Below are positions 18,024 to 26,542 of a DNA stretch of 64,000 nt, piece by piece. Below the pieces are notes generated by a model that did no database searches, was not told where the DNA came from, and saw only the letters and a program-made list of their open reading frames with translations. The stretch lies in NCBI GenBank assembly GCA_965119715.1, contig OZ221969.1, forward strand, positions 1,240,001-1,304,000, given 5' to 3'. The position numbers and the translations under genes are program-made. Source of the DNA: JASBYZ01 sp029983705 (GTDB lineage: Bacteria > Actinomycetota > Coriobacteriia > Coriobacteriales > JAEZZM01). Each line of letters opens with the position of its first letter. Position 1 is the first letter of the stretch.

Positions 18024-18030
18024 GCCTTTC

Positions 18031-18288
18031 TTAGCAGTACCTATCTCTTTTAGGGTTAAGCCCTCCGTCATAGGCAACAATCGAGTGATAAAAGGTGTGA
18101 TGAGCATCGAGACACTCACGTGCTCTCTCCTCATCGCCCTCATTTAAAAGTAGTGACACCCCACAAGAAACCTCACCAATAAGCGCATAAGGGAGCGGGG
18201 CAATGCGATTTAAGACATTGCCCTCACTCAAAACCTCTCTTGCTGCTAAGGCCTCTTCGTAGTTGTTAAAGAGAATATAGTAGTGCAT
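18031..18288 (-). CDS. DUF3343, Se/S carrier-like protein
   Basis: 85 residues. It begins HYYILFNNYEEALAAREVL, has the conserved Cys-Gly in GEVSCGVSLLLNEGDEERA, and ends in Cys (RDRYC). This matches DUF3343, a family proposed from genome context to carry sulfur or selenium as a persulfide or perselenide. It is the last gene of the activase / desulfurase / dehydratase-like operon, 4 bp after the dehydratase-like gene. Cargo transfer from the operon's cysteine desulfurase is a hypothesis. Confidence 0.8.
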   Translation of the reverse strand: MHYYILFNNYEEALAAREVLSEGNVLNRIAPLPYALIGEVSCGVSLLLNEGDEERARECLDAHHTFYHSIVAYDGGLNPKRDRYC

Positions 18289-18292
18289 ATTT

Positions 18293-19570
18293 TTAAGCGT
18301 TAAGCATTTCTATAAATGCGCCAATTCTTGTTCTAAGCTGCTCTGCGTCTGAGTCCTCATAATCAGTTTCTAGGTCAAGAACTGGAATACCTGCCTCATT
18401 TAAGGCCTTTTTAACTGGGAGTTTTTCTGTGTCATAGAGGCAGCAGAACTTTAAGTTACAGTCAATTACGCCATCTACTTGGTATTCTTTAGCAAGTCTG
18501 ATGATGTCATCAATACGTCCACCATTTGGAGTAAAGCATGCGCAGTTATTTTTCATATAACGCTTTGCAATATTCATGTACTGCTCATCCAAGGTTGTGC
18601 CAGACTCATCAACTAAGTGCTCAAAGTAACGAGTACCAGTACACATTTCTTCACATACAACGATAGCTCCGCTGGTTTCAATAATGTTATGAAGCTTCCA
18701 GTTTGGAACAGCCATTGGAGTACCCGTAATTAAAATGCGCTTGGTGGTCTTTGGGTCTACCACACCGTTATTATTTTCTATGCGCTCTTCAAGTTCATCA
18801 GCAAGTCTATTGCACATCTCGGTGCAGCGAACTGGATCATCAAAGAAGGCAATTTGGGTCATAAGCAAAGCATCTCTACCAGAAATAGGTGCTACCTTTG
18901 ATTTTCTTGCCTCATACACACGAGCCATAGCCTTACGGCGCTCATTTAAGATATGAATTGCCTCTCCAAGTTTTTCTGGAGTAATCTCATTTCCAGTCAC
19001 TTCTTCAACCTTCTTTGAGAAGGTAGCAATCTCATCTTTCCAGTGAGCAATGTCTATATCTCGCTTCATTTGAGGAACGTTCATCACATACATGTCAACG
19101 TCCTCGCCTAAGATTTCGTAGGCCTTCTTTTTAGCATCGCAGGTTGTCTCACCCACATAAATGTCTGCGATTCTAAAGAATGGACAAGTTCTTCCCAAAC
19201 GTGCGCCAACTGATGCCTTAACCAGTGGGCAGGTATTTTTAGGAAGGACCTTCTCGCCATCTGGAACCCAGAACTGAGAGCCACCACAAAGACCAGTAAC
19301 AATACCGTTAGCTGCAATAATTACCTCATCTGGAACATAAACACAAAAGGTGCCAAATACTTTTTGGCCGTTTTTCTGTGCTTCAATTAACTCAGCAGGT
19401 CTAATACCATGAACGTCAGAAATAACCATATCCCAAAAGTCCATTGCCTTTGGTCTGTTTTCTTGCGATAGAAATACGTCCCCTACCGCCGTTGGCAAAA
19501 CCTGACAAAGGTTGTCATGATTTTCAACATCCATACCAAGTTCTGTCCACATTTTCACATTATCTGTCAT
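18293..19570 (-). CDS. 2-hydroxyacyl-CoA dehydratase-like protein, probable double-cubane cluster protein
   Basis: 425 residues with 15 Cys (22, 76, 95, 114, 129, 144, 249, 253, 306, 310, 343, 345, 371, 376, 377). It resembles the HgdB/FldB superfamily and especially E. coli YjiM and the double-cubane cluster proteins, which use a neighbouring ATPase to drive low-potential reduction of small substrates. Key segments are CPLVKASVGARLGRTCPFF, VVCEEMCTGTRYFE and IDCNLKFCCLYDTE. Only one dehydratase-like subunit is present and no CoA-transferase, which argues against amino-acid fermentation by the classic route. The substrate is unknown. Confidence 0.85.
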   Translation of the reverse strand: MTDNVKMWTELGMDVENHDNLCQVLPTAVGDVFLSQENRPKAMDFWDMVISDVHGIRPAELIEAQKNGQKVFGTFCVYVPDEVIIAANGIVTGLCGGSQFWVPDGEKVLPKNTCPLVKASVGARLGRTCPFFRIADIYVGETTCDAKKKAYEILGEDVDMYVMNVPQMKRDIDIAHWKDEIATFSKKVEEVTGNEITPEKLGEAIHILNERRKAMARVYEARKSKVAPISGRDALLMTQIAFFDDPVRCTEMCNRLADELEERIENNNGVVDPKTTKRILITGTPMAVPNWKLHNIIETSGAIVVCEEMCTGTRYFEHLVDESGTTLDEQYMNIAKRYMKNNCACFTPNGGRIDDIIRLAKEYQVDGVIDCNLKFCCLYDTEKLPVKKALNEAGIPVLDLETDYEDSDAEQLRTRIGAFIEMLNA

Positions 19571-19588
19571 TGTTTTTCCTCCCTTAAG

Positions 19589-20731
19589 TTATGACAAATG
19601 TTTACTAATTTCTTTAAGAGCCCTAATTCCTAAATCAACTTCCTCCACTGTGTTGAAATAAGAAAAGCTAAACCTCACTACCCCTTGACTGTCGGTATGT
19701 AGAGCTTTATGCATCAAGGGTGCACAGTGAGCGCCTGGGCGAGTTGCTATCTTATATGATTGAGAAAGCACATCTGAAACGATCGCTGAGTCAGTACATC
19801 CAAGGTTAAGCGAGACGATTCCTACATGCCTGGATGCAAAATCTCCGTAAAGCTTAATGCCCTCAATATCACGGATGCCTTCAAGAAAGTGGTTAGCAAG
19901 CTCCATTTCTTTATCATGAATTGCATCAATTCCTATGCGCGAGATAAAATCTAGTGCTGCACTTAAGCCGGCAATACCGTGTCCGTTAAGAGTGCCAGCC
20001 TCAAGATGGGTAGGCAGCTCAAGAGGCTGTTCATGCAAGTAAGACTGAACCCCACTACCACCCACACGAAACGGCTCAATATCAAAGTCTCCATTAAGAG
20101 CAATGCCACCAGTGCCTTGAGGTCCAAATAGTCCTTTATGGCCGGTAAAGCATAGGATATCAATACCGCTTTGCTGCATATTGATTTTGATGCTACCCGT
20201 ACTTTGTGCTGCGTCTACAATTAAAAGACAGCAAAAGTGTTTGCAAAGCTCAGCTACTCTATCAATATCAACTACATTTCCGCTTACATTTGAGGCATGA
20301 GAAATAACAAGGTAGTCTGCTCCTTCTTGAAGCGCATTTTCAAGACTAGCCATATCAAGTCGCGCACCTTCATCTATGCCAATAAATGTAAGGGCCACAC
20401 CTCGCTCACGCTTTAGACGATAGAGCGGTCTTAACACTGAATTATGCTCTGTAACTGTTGTGATAACTCGTGAGCCCTCTTTAATAAGGCCTGTCAGCAC
20501 AGTATTAAGCGCATCTGTTGCGTTAAAACTAAATATAATGTGACTAGGGCTTGCAATACCAAAGAGCTCTGTAAGCTTTTTTCTTGTCTTAAAAATATCA
20601 AAGCTTGCCGCAAGAGAATCCTCATGAGCGCCCCTATTTGCATTACCAAAGTGCGTAAGTGCATACGAGACGACCTCAATTACCTCATGTGGCTTATCTT
20701 TGGTCGTAGCTGCATTATCAAAGTATATCAT
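19589..20731 (-). CDS. class V aminotransferase, cysteine desulfurase-like
   Basis: This 380-residue PLP enzyme of the NifS/SufS type starts YFDNAATTKDKP. The PLP Lys is in CFTGHKGLFGPQGTGG and the sulfur-accepting Cys is in TRPGAHCAPLMHK near residue 340. It should convert cysteine (or selenocysteine) to alanine with enzyme-bound persulfide (or release of selenide). Its start overlaps the activase gene by 14 bp and the dehydratase-like gene follows by 18 bp. It is therefore probably dedicated to that system rather than to general Fe-S assembly. Confidence 0.85.
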   Translation of the reverse strand: MIYFDNAATTKDKPHEVIEVVSYALTHFGNANRGAHEDSLAASFDIFKTRKKLTELFGIASPSHIIFSFNATDALNTVLTGLIKEGSRVITTVTEHNSVLRPLYRLKRERGVALTFIGIDEGARLDMASLENALQEGADYLVISHASNVSGNVVDIDRVAELCKHFCCLLIVDAAQSTGSIKINMQQSGIDILCFTGHKGLFGPQGTGGIALNGDFDIEPFRVGGSGVQSYLHEQPLELPTHLEAGTLNGHGIAGLSAALDFISRIGIDAIHDKEMELANHFLEGIRDIEGIKLYGDFASRHVGIVSLNLGCTDSAIVSDVLSQSYKIATRPGAHCAPLMHKALHTDSQGVVRFSFSYFNTVEEVDLGIRALKEISKHLS

Positions 20732-21488
20732 GGGCCACCAATGCTGCTCCTATAGCACCTGCATAGTGCCCATATTTACTTACATTCACGTCTTTTTTAA
20801 GAACAGAAGAAAGCTTTTCTCTAATATAGTCAAACTGATACAGACCGCCCGTTAAAGCTACTTCACTCTCATCTAGATTAAAGCGCTGAGCTTGGCCTGC
20901 AACACGATTAATGATTGAGTCGATAATTCCGTGAGCTATATTTTCTTTACTCTCGCCTTTTCCCATTAAAGAGATAACTTCTGACTCAGCAAATACCGTG
21001 CACATTGAGCTAATTGAAACATTAGAGCCTTGCTTTGCAAGCTCACAAAGCTCTGAGATATCAAGGGCAAGTGAGTTTGCCATAACCTCTAAAAATCTTC
21101 CCGTACCTGCAGAGCACTTATCGTTCATCATAAAGTCTTGTACAACGCCGTCTTTAATCTGAATAATTTTTGTGTCCTGGCCACCAATATCTATGACAGT
21201 TAGATTTTTTGCACCGTGAAGATAGCTTGCTCCCTTAGCGTGACAGGTAATCTCTGTCACGGCTTTATCGGCATAGGCAACTGAAGCTCTTCCGTAGCCG
21301 GTAGAAACTATTTTTGAATTCTCAGCTGTGATGCCCTTATCTTTAAGCTGATCTTTAATAAGCTCAGCTGTCTCTTTACTGCTCCAACCCGTAGGACGTA
21401 AAAAGACCTCTTTGATTTCTTTGTCTTCGTCTAAAACAGCAAGCTTGGTACAGGTTGATCCAATATCTATTCCCACACAGTGCCGCAC
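20718..21488 (-). CDS. acyl-CoA dehydratase activase-type ATPase (BadF/BadG/HgdC/YjiL family)
   Basis: 256 residues, ASKHA-fold ATPase: GIDIGSTCTKLAVLDE at the N-terminus, DIGGQDTKIIQI in the middle, ALTGGLY near the end. The two cluster-binding Cys are in DKCSAGTGRFLEV and SMCTVFAESE; in homologues a dimer binds one 4Fe-4S cluster and injects a low-potential electron on ATP hydrolysis. It begins with GTG at 21488, preceded by AGGGGGAG, and heads the four-gene operon. Only about 40 bp separate it from the ndk terminator. Confidence 0.9.
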   Translation of the reverse strand: MRHCVGIDIGSTCTKLAVLDEDKEIKEVFLRPTGWSSKETAELIKDQLKDKGITAENSKIVSTGYGRASVAYADKAVTEITCHAKGASYLHGAKNLTVIDIGGQDTKIIQIKDGVVQDFMMNDKCSAGTGRFLEVMANSLALDISELCELAKQGSNVSISSMCTVFAESEVISLMGKGESKENIAHGIIDSIINRVAGQAQRFNLDESEVALTGGLYQFDYIREKLSSVLKKDVNVSKYGHYAGAIGAALVAHDIL

Positions 21489-21522
21489 CTTAACTCCCCC
21501 TTAAGCATCTACGGCATCTCAC

Positions 21523-21566
21523 AAATAAAAAAGGACCACAAGCTGATAAATCAACTTGTAGTCCTT
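21523..21566 (-). terminator. intrinsic terminator after ndk
   Basis: The minus strand has a 16-bp stem with two G-U pairs (21531-21546 with 21551-21566), a TTTA loop and a run TTTTTTATTTG. It lies 30 bp downstream of the ndk stop and separates ndk from the Fe-S operon. Confidence 0.9.
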
Positions 21567-21596
21567 TAGCTTAACCTAAGCTATAGATTTATTAAA

Positions 21597-22001
21597 TTAT
21601 TCTCCAAAGAAGAGTTTAATCTCACGCTCTGCTGACTCAGGTGAATCTGATCCGTGAATTACGTTTTCATCCACAGTTAAACCAAAGTCACCGCGGATAG
21701 TACCAGGACCAGCCTCTACTGGGTTAGTTGGACCCATGAGACGACGCATGTTCTTTACTGCATCCTCACCAGAGATAACCATTTTTACAACAGGGCCTGA
21801 AGTGATGTAAGTGATAAGACCATCATAAAATGGCTTGCCCTTGTGCTCTTGGTAGTTACCCTCTGCTTGTTCTTGGGTAACGTTTTCTAATACCATACGC
21901 TCAATAGTTAAACCAGAACGCTCAATACGATTAATAATCTCACCAATATGACGATTTTTAACCGCATCAGGCTTAATCATAATGTAGGTCTTCTCAGACA
22001 T
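21597..22001 (-). CDS. ndk: nucleoside diphosphate kinase
   Basis: 134 residues. This enzyme transfers the gamma phosphate of ATP to other NDPs. The start MSEKTYIMIKPDAVKN and the active-site His in ENVIHGSDSPESA are diagnostic. An AAGGAG ribosome site lies before the ATG. It is a single-gene unit with its own promoter and terminator. Confidence 0.98.
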   Translation of the reverse strand: MSEKTYIMIKPDAVKNRHIGEIINRIERSGLTIERMVLENVTQEQAEGNYQEHKGKPFYDGLITYITSGPVVKMVISGEDAVKNMRRLMGPTNPVEAGPGTIRGDFGLTVDENVIHGSDSPESAEREIKLFFGE

Positions 22002-22036
22002 CTAAACTCCTTTTTTGATTAGTTTTCGTATTTATA

Positions 22037-22064
22037 AGTATACCTTACTTATATCACATGAAAA
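22037..22064 (-). promoter_or_regulatory. candidate promoter for ndk
   Basis: On the minus strand, TTTTCA (22059-22064) and TATACT (22037-22042) are 16 bp apart and sit 36 bp upstream of the ndk ATG. The -10 matches five of six consensus bases; the -35 is weaker. Confidence 0.5.
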
Positions 22065-22091
22065 CTATTTTAAGCCAGGCTCAATAAATTT

Positions 22092-23228
22092 TTAGGCTCG
22101 ACCCTTTTCAAAATTAGTGTTCTTTTTAATCTTGTCGTAGATGTGTCTTACTAAAATAATAATTACGGCAGCTCCACCAATGTATCCACTTATAGGATAG
22201 ATAACGTTAATGAGGGACGCGTATGGAAGGTTTCCTGCAAAGAGCGCAATGATAGTAATAACCAAGAGCGCAATCTTATAGTTCTTATGTCCCTCAGGCG
22301 CAATTCTAGATGTTGCAATCCAAAGCATTGGAGCTGCAGTAGTAAATACCGCACCTAAGATACAAGCAATATAGAGTAGCGAGAATACCGGATGAATCAT
22401 CTCAGTGAAGTAGAGATTTGGCACGTCTAGTCCAGTAATCTGTGGCAAGTATGCAAGGTGTGCAAGTGCTAGCAAAATAATAGAAAGCATGAGCGCACAA
22501 ATACCAATGGCACCTCCTGCCTTAGCCTCACGAGCACTTCCTACAAAGCGAGCTGACTCTACATAAAATGGCATGGTTCCTACATAGTTATAGGCAATGT
22601 ATAAGAAGGCAGCAAGCAGCCAAAGATGTGCGCCCTCTGTAGCCTTTGGCATCTGATCTAAGTAGTGTTGGTTTTCTGCAATATGGCTGAGGCCTTCAGG
22701 ATTGCTTGCAAGTGCATATAAAGAAACAATCACGGTGAATATAACCGCAGCAGGTCCAATCCAAGAAATAATATCTACCAGCTTTTTTAAACCAAAGAGT
22801 GTTACCACATAGCAAAGGATAATCATTGCACTAGATCCTACAAGTTGTGGCACCCCAAAATATTGCTTAAGGGTTGCACCCGCACCTGCAGCCATCATGA
22901 TGAACACGAGGAAGAGAAAAAATGGAGTGAACCACTGTAAGAATGTTCCGAATATTTTTCCGAGGTAATAGGTAAAAGCGCCGGTCTTAGCCCCCTGGTA
23001 TGGTAAATCTTTATGATGATAACCATAATTGAGCATGATAGTAGCCATGTAGGCATACAAGACCATGATGATTGCAGCGCCAAAGATGCCATAGATCCCA
23101 TAGCTGGTAAAGAATTGTATAATCTCCTGTCCGGTTGCGTAACCGGAGCCAATAATGTACGCAATGAGAGCGCCAGCAAGCTGAAGTGCGTGTTTTAATG
23201 AAAACGCCTTTTTCTCCTCCATTTTCAC
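22092..23228 (-). CDS. YkvI-family membrane transporter
   Basis: 378 residues and about ten to eleven hydrophobic helices. The first helix, ALIAYIIGSGYATGQEIIQFF, carries the broken-helix Gly-Ser-Gly pattern of amino-acid/sodium symporters (LeuT-like fold), and the whole fits the YkvI group. The substrate is not known. It is a lone gene between ndk and the TPR gene, with no enzyme neighbour to suggest a substrate. Confidence 0.8.
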   Translation of the reverse strand: MKMEEKKAFSLKHALQLAGALIAYIIGSGYATGQEIIQFFTSYGIYGIFGAAIIMVLYAYMATIMLNYGYHHKDLPYQGAKTGAFTYYLGKIFGTFLQWFTPFFLFLVFIMMAAGAGATLKQYFGVPQLVGSSAMIILCYVVTLFGLKKLVDIISWIGPAAVIFTVIVSLYALASNPEGLSHIAENQHYLDQMPKATEGAHLWLLAAFLYIAYNYVGTMPFYVESARFVGSAREAKAGGAIGICALMLSIILLALAHLAYLPQITGLDVPNLYFTEMIHPVFSLLYIACILGAVFTTAAPMLWIATSRIAPEGHKNYKIALLVITIIALFAGNLPYASLINVIYPISGYIGGAAVIIILVRHIYDKIKKNTNFEKGRA

Positions 23229-23291
23229 CTACCTTTTCTTTCGCGTAATGTAGGCCTGTTATGCAGTTAATTTTGGAATCAGGCTAAGAAT

Positions 23292-24590
23292 TTATTTTTG
23301 CTCTGAGGCAAAATCTAAATAGATATCCTTTATCTTCCAACCAATACCATCACGCTCTAGTTGAGCGACGTAGTGAACTACTCCGCCCTCTTCAAGCGTT
23401 ACCTCTACACGAGCAACGGATTGATTGGTTCCTCTATCAAGTCCAACAAGCTCTACATTACTAGCTTTACTAGTAATTTCCTTATCCCTGAGCTTGATAA
23501 GAGCAGGATCTGTTCCCTCAAGCCAGTATTCATTGATATTCTCACTTTTGGCTTGAGTGGTAAATAGATTTTCGATGAGTGACGATTGTGAGGGGTAACC
23601 GTACCCTTTGTAGTATAAAAATCCCAGCGCAAGTGCTATAAATATGATCGCAATCACAAATGCGCCTAAAATTTTTAAGCCGGTTTTCTTTTGTTTCTTT
23701 TCTTGTTTAGCCTGATACTTCGAAAGTTTAACTAAGTCAGACTCGGTAATATCAAAAAATCCAGACTCCTCAGGAGATGGCATATAGGCCGATGAGTCCT
23801 CAGGGCTTACATATCCCCTATTTGCTGCAGCTAAAAATTCTGAGGTATTTCCAATGGAGCCGGTATGTTGAGAGCGACGTCTCTTATCTTTAAGGTTTGA
23901 TTTAGCTTGCTCATAATCGAGTTGAGCCTGGGTAGAAAGTGTCCAGCTAGAAGTGTCTTGTGCCTGTTCAAAGGCGTTTACTGACTCATCATAGCGCTTG
24001 GTACCAAGGTATGCCTGTCCAAGCTTTTCAAAAACTTGAGATCTAATGGAGTCATCCATGTCAAAGTCTAGAGCTGTTCTAAATGACTCGATAGCATCTC
24101 CTGGTCTATCAAGTAAAACAAAGCACTGACCCAAGTCAAGTAGTGACTGTGATGGGTTTGGATTATGGCCGTCAAGAGCAGCAGATCTATAGGCAACACC
24201 TGCTGATTTAACATTGTTAAGCTTAAGCTCAGCATCTCCCAAACCGTTTAGGGCCTTGTACTTTGACTTATAGGCCGGATCTTCTAAGGCCTGCTCAAAG
24301 GCTTCTTTTGCACCTTGAAAATCCTCAAGGCGCATAAATGCCTTACCTAGATTGGTAGCAACAGATCCCTTTTTAGAGTATGAGCTGTCTTCTAAGGCTT
24401 CTACATAGGCCTCTGCAGCTTCTCTAACTCTTCCAAGCCGCATAAGAGAATTACCTCTCAAGTGATAGGCCTCACCACAAGGCTCTCCGTTTTGAGCTAC
24501 CTGATTAAATAATATTGAAGCCGTTGCATAATCTTTGGCACGATATGCTCGATTTGCTTGGTCAAATTTCTCTATATTCAATCTAGTCAT
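23292..24590 (-). CDS. TPR-repeat protein with one membrane anchor
   Basis: 432 residues. Residues 1-240 are tandem tetratricopeptide repeats (AYHLRGNSLMRLGRVREAAEAY, YKALNGLGDAELKLNNVKSA, VFEKLGQAYLGTKRYDESV). A linker and a basic KQEKKQKK patch precede one membrane helix (about 305-325). The last ~105 residues form an extracellular alpha+beta domain (GIGWKIKDIYLDF) resembling small NTF2-like or lumazine-binding-like folds; that part is a guess. Likely a scaffold at the membrane; function unknown. Confidence 0.7.
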   Translation of the reverse strand: MTRLNIEKFDQANRAYRAKDYATASILFNQVAQNGEPCGEAYHLRGNSLMRLGRVREAAEAYVEALEDSSYSKKGSVATNLGKAFMRLEDFQGAKEAFEQALEDPAYKSKYKALNGLGDAELKLNNVKSAGVAYRSAALDGHNPNPSQSLLDLGQCFVLLDRPGDAIESFRTALDFDMDDSIRSQVFEKLGQAYLGTKRYDESVNAFEQAQDTSSWTLSTQAQLDYEQAKSNLKDKRRRSQHTGSIGNTSEFLAAANRGYVSPEDSSAYMPSPEESGFFDITESDLVKLSKYQAKQEKKQKKTGLKILGAFVIAIIFIALALGFLYYKGYGYPSQSSLIENLFTTQAKSENINEYWLEGTDPALIKLRDKEITSKASNVELVGLDRGTNQSVARVEVTLEEGGVVHYVAQLERDGIGWKIKDIYLDFASEQK

Positions 24591-24630
24591 TCTCCTATAC
24601 GAGCTTGGATTACTTTTAAACTATGTTTAT

Positions 24631-25158
24631 TTAAGCGTTTTCAATTGTAAGGCTAATAAGCTCATCGCCAACGCCAAGTTCTGAAATAACGTCTTTACCC
24701 TCTATGGTTTGACCAAAAACGGTATAGCCGCTATCAAGATTGTGCTGAGCGCCTAAGCAGAAATAAAATTGTGAGCCAGCTGAATCTGGATCCATTGCAC
24801 GAGCCATAGCAAGAGCTGCATCTTCATGAGAGTTGTTTGGATTGGTCTTAAACTCACCCTTAATGTGATAACCAGGACCACCGGTTCCTGGCTGAGGTGA
24901 ACCAAACTTACCGCCCGCACGCACCTCATCTGCACTTAAGTCTTTAGTAATTGGGTCTCCACCCTGGATTACAAAGCCTGGTACATAGCGGTGAAACTTA
25001 GTGCCGTTATAAAAGCCTTTATTTGCTAATTCACAAAAGTTTGCTACATGGATAGGAGCGCCCTCACCATCAAGCTTAACTTTGATAGTGCCCTTTGAAG
25101 TCTCAAATACTGCAATCTCGTTGCCTTTAACTTCATATTCTGGAGTGTAAAGTCCCAT
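24631..25158 (-). CDS. cyclophilin-type peptidyl-prolyl isomerase
   Basis: 175 residues. The cyclophilin core is clear: FETSKGTIKVKLDGEGAPIHVANF, FYNGTKFHRYVPGFVIQGGDP and SAGSQFYFCLGAQHNLD. The Trp of the cyclosporin site is replaced by His/Asn, as in many bacterial forms. The open frame reaches 25200, but the ATG at 25158 has GAGAGGA at the right distance and gives the usual N-terminus. There is no signal peptide, so it is cytoplasmic. Confidence 0.93.
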   Translation of the reverse strand: MGLYTPEYEVKGNEIAVFETSKGTIKVKLDGEGAPIHVANFCELANKGFYNGTKFHRYVPGFVIQGGDPITKDLSADEVRAGGKFGSPQPGTGGPGYHIKGEFKTNPNNSHEDAALAMARAMDPDSAGSQFYFCLGAQHNLDSGYTVFGQTIEGKDVISELGVGDELISLTIENA

Positions 25159-25218
25159 AATATCCTCTCTTCTAGAATAATTACCTTCATATTGTACCAA
25201 TATAGAAGAAATAATTAT

Positions 25219-26511
25219 CTAGCTACGCTTTAAGTCGTCCAAACGAGTACGAATTAAACTTAAATCATCTATATAATCTGGGGTATAAAACACATACCTT
25301 TGAGAGCCCTTGCTAGCTTCATCAACCGCATGAAGTCCCCCGCCGTCCTTGAGCATTAAACCATAGATATGCAGCTCATGTGCCACATCTCCTGGATTTA
25401 ATACTTCAAGTACACCGTGAGCACCAAACTTATTTTTTTGCGTAACCTCTACTCTATAGTAAGGGCCTTGCCCCATCTTACTTGCAAGGTCTTGATATAC
25501 CAAGGGAAGCGTCTCAAACTCAGATGCATCTACTACATCTACCGTATTAATTTTGCATGCCCACTCACACTCAGCGCTGTAGCCATTGACCTCATCGGCC
25601 TGCTTTGCATCCCCATAATAAAAGCCTTGGGAATACGGACGATGAGATACGGCGTGGACCTCTTGCAAATAATTTTGAGGATCTTTGCCGTCAAGTACCT
25701 GTCTATATGCATTGGTAATAGTACCTACATAGTAAGCGCTTTTTACGCGTCCCTCAATTTTAAAGGAGTTAATGCCCGCCGCTTTGAGCTCATCCATATG
25801 CTCAAGCATCATTAAATCTTCTGAGTTCATGATGTATGAGCCGCGTCCGTCTTCTTCTATAGGAACATACTTTCCCGGGCGCTTTTCTTCTACAAGAGCA
25901 AACTTCCAGCGACAGGGTTGAGAGCAGTGACCACGAGAGGCGTCTCTATTAGTAAGTCTATTAGATATGATACATCTACCTGAGTATGCCATGCACATGG
26001 AACCGTGCACAAAGGCCTCAAGCTCTAAGTCATCTGGAAGCTCAGACTTAATTGATTTTATTTCTTCAAGTGAGAGCTCACGTGCTAACACAACACGAGA
26101 AGCTCCCATGTCATAATACATTCTTGCAGCAATTGCATTGGTAATTGATGCTTGAGTTGAAACGTGAATTTCACAGTTGGGTGCTTCTTTTTTTGCAAAC
26201 GCTAGGGTTGCTAAATCATTAACAATCAGCGCGTCAGCACCCATCTCATTTAAGCTCTTGAGGTAGTCAGGTAAACCAGCAATATCCTCTTGGTGCATGA
26301 TTGCATTTACGGTGACATATACCTTGGTATCGCGTGCGTGCGCATACTCAATTGCCTCTTTAAGGGCCTTATCGTTCTCAAAGTTTTTAGCCCTCACACG
26401 TAAACCATACTGAGAACCTGCCATATATACTGCATCGCAACCATAGTGGATTGCATATCGTAGCTGCTCTAGGCCTCCTGCTGGAGAGAGTAGTTCTAAT
26501 GTTTGTGACAC
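25219..26511 (-). CDS. U32-family peptidase-like protein (TrhP/RlhA type)
   Basis: 430 residues. ELLSPAGGLEQLRYAIHYGCDAVY at the N-terminus and the U32 signature in ELEAFVHGSMCMAYSGRC with CSQPCRW define the family; the four Cys there bind an Fe-S cluster in characterised members. Members act in prephenate-dependent hydroxylation of tRNA or rRNA rather than as proteases, so an RNA-modification role is more likely than collagenase activity. Which member this is cannot be read from sequence. It starts with GTG. Confidence 0.88.
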   Translation of the reverse strand: MSQTLELLSPAGGLEQLRYAIHYGCDAVYMAGSQYGLRVRAKNFENDKALKEAIEYAHARDTKVYVTVNAIMHQEDIAGLPDYLKSLNEMGADALIVNDLATLAFAKKEAPNCEIHVSTQASITNAIAARMYYDMGASRVVLARELSLEEIKSIKSELPDDLELEAFVHGSMCMAYSGRCIISNRLTNRDASRGHCSQPCRWKFALVEEKRPGKYVPIEEDGRGSYIMNSEDLMMLEHMDELKAAGINSFKIEGRVKSAYYVGTITNAYRQVLDGKDPQNYLQEVHAVSHRPYSQGFYYGDAKQADEVNGYSAECEWACKINTVDVVDASEFETLPLVYQDLASKMGQGPYYRVEVTQKNKFGAHGVLEVLNPGDVAHELHIYGLMLKDGGGLHAVDEASKGSQRYVFYTPDYIDDLSLIRTRLDDLKRS

Positions 26512-26542
26512 TGTTTAAACACTAACCTCGCAAATCTATAAT

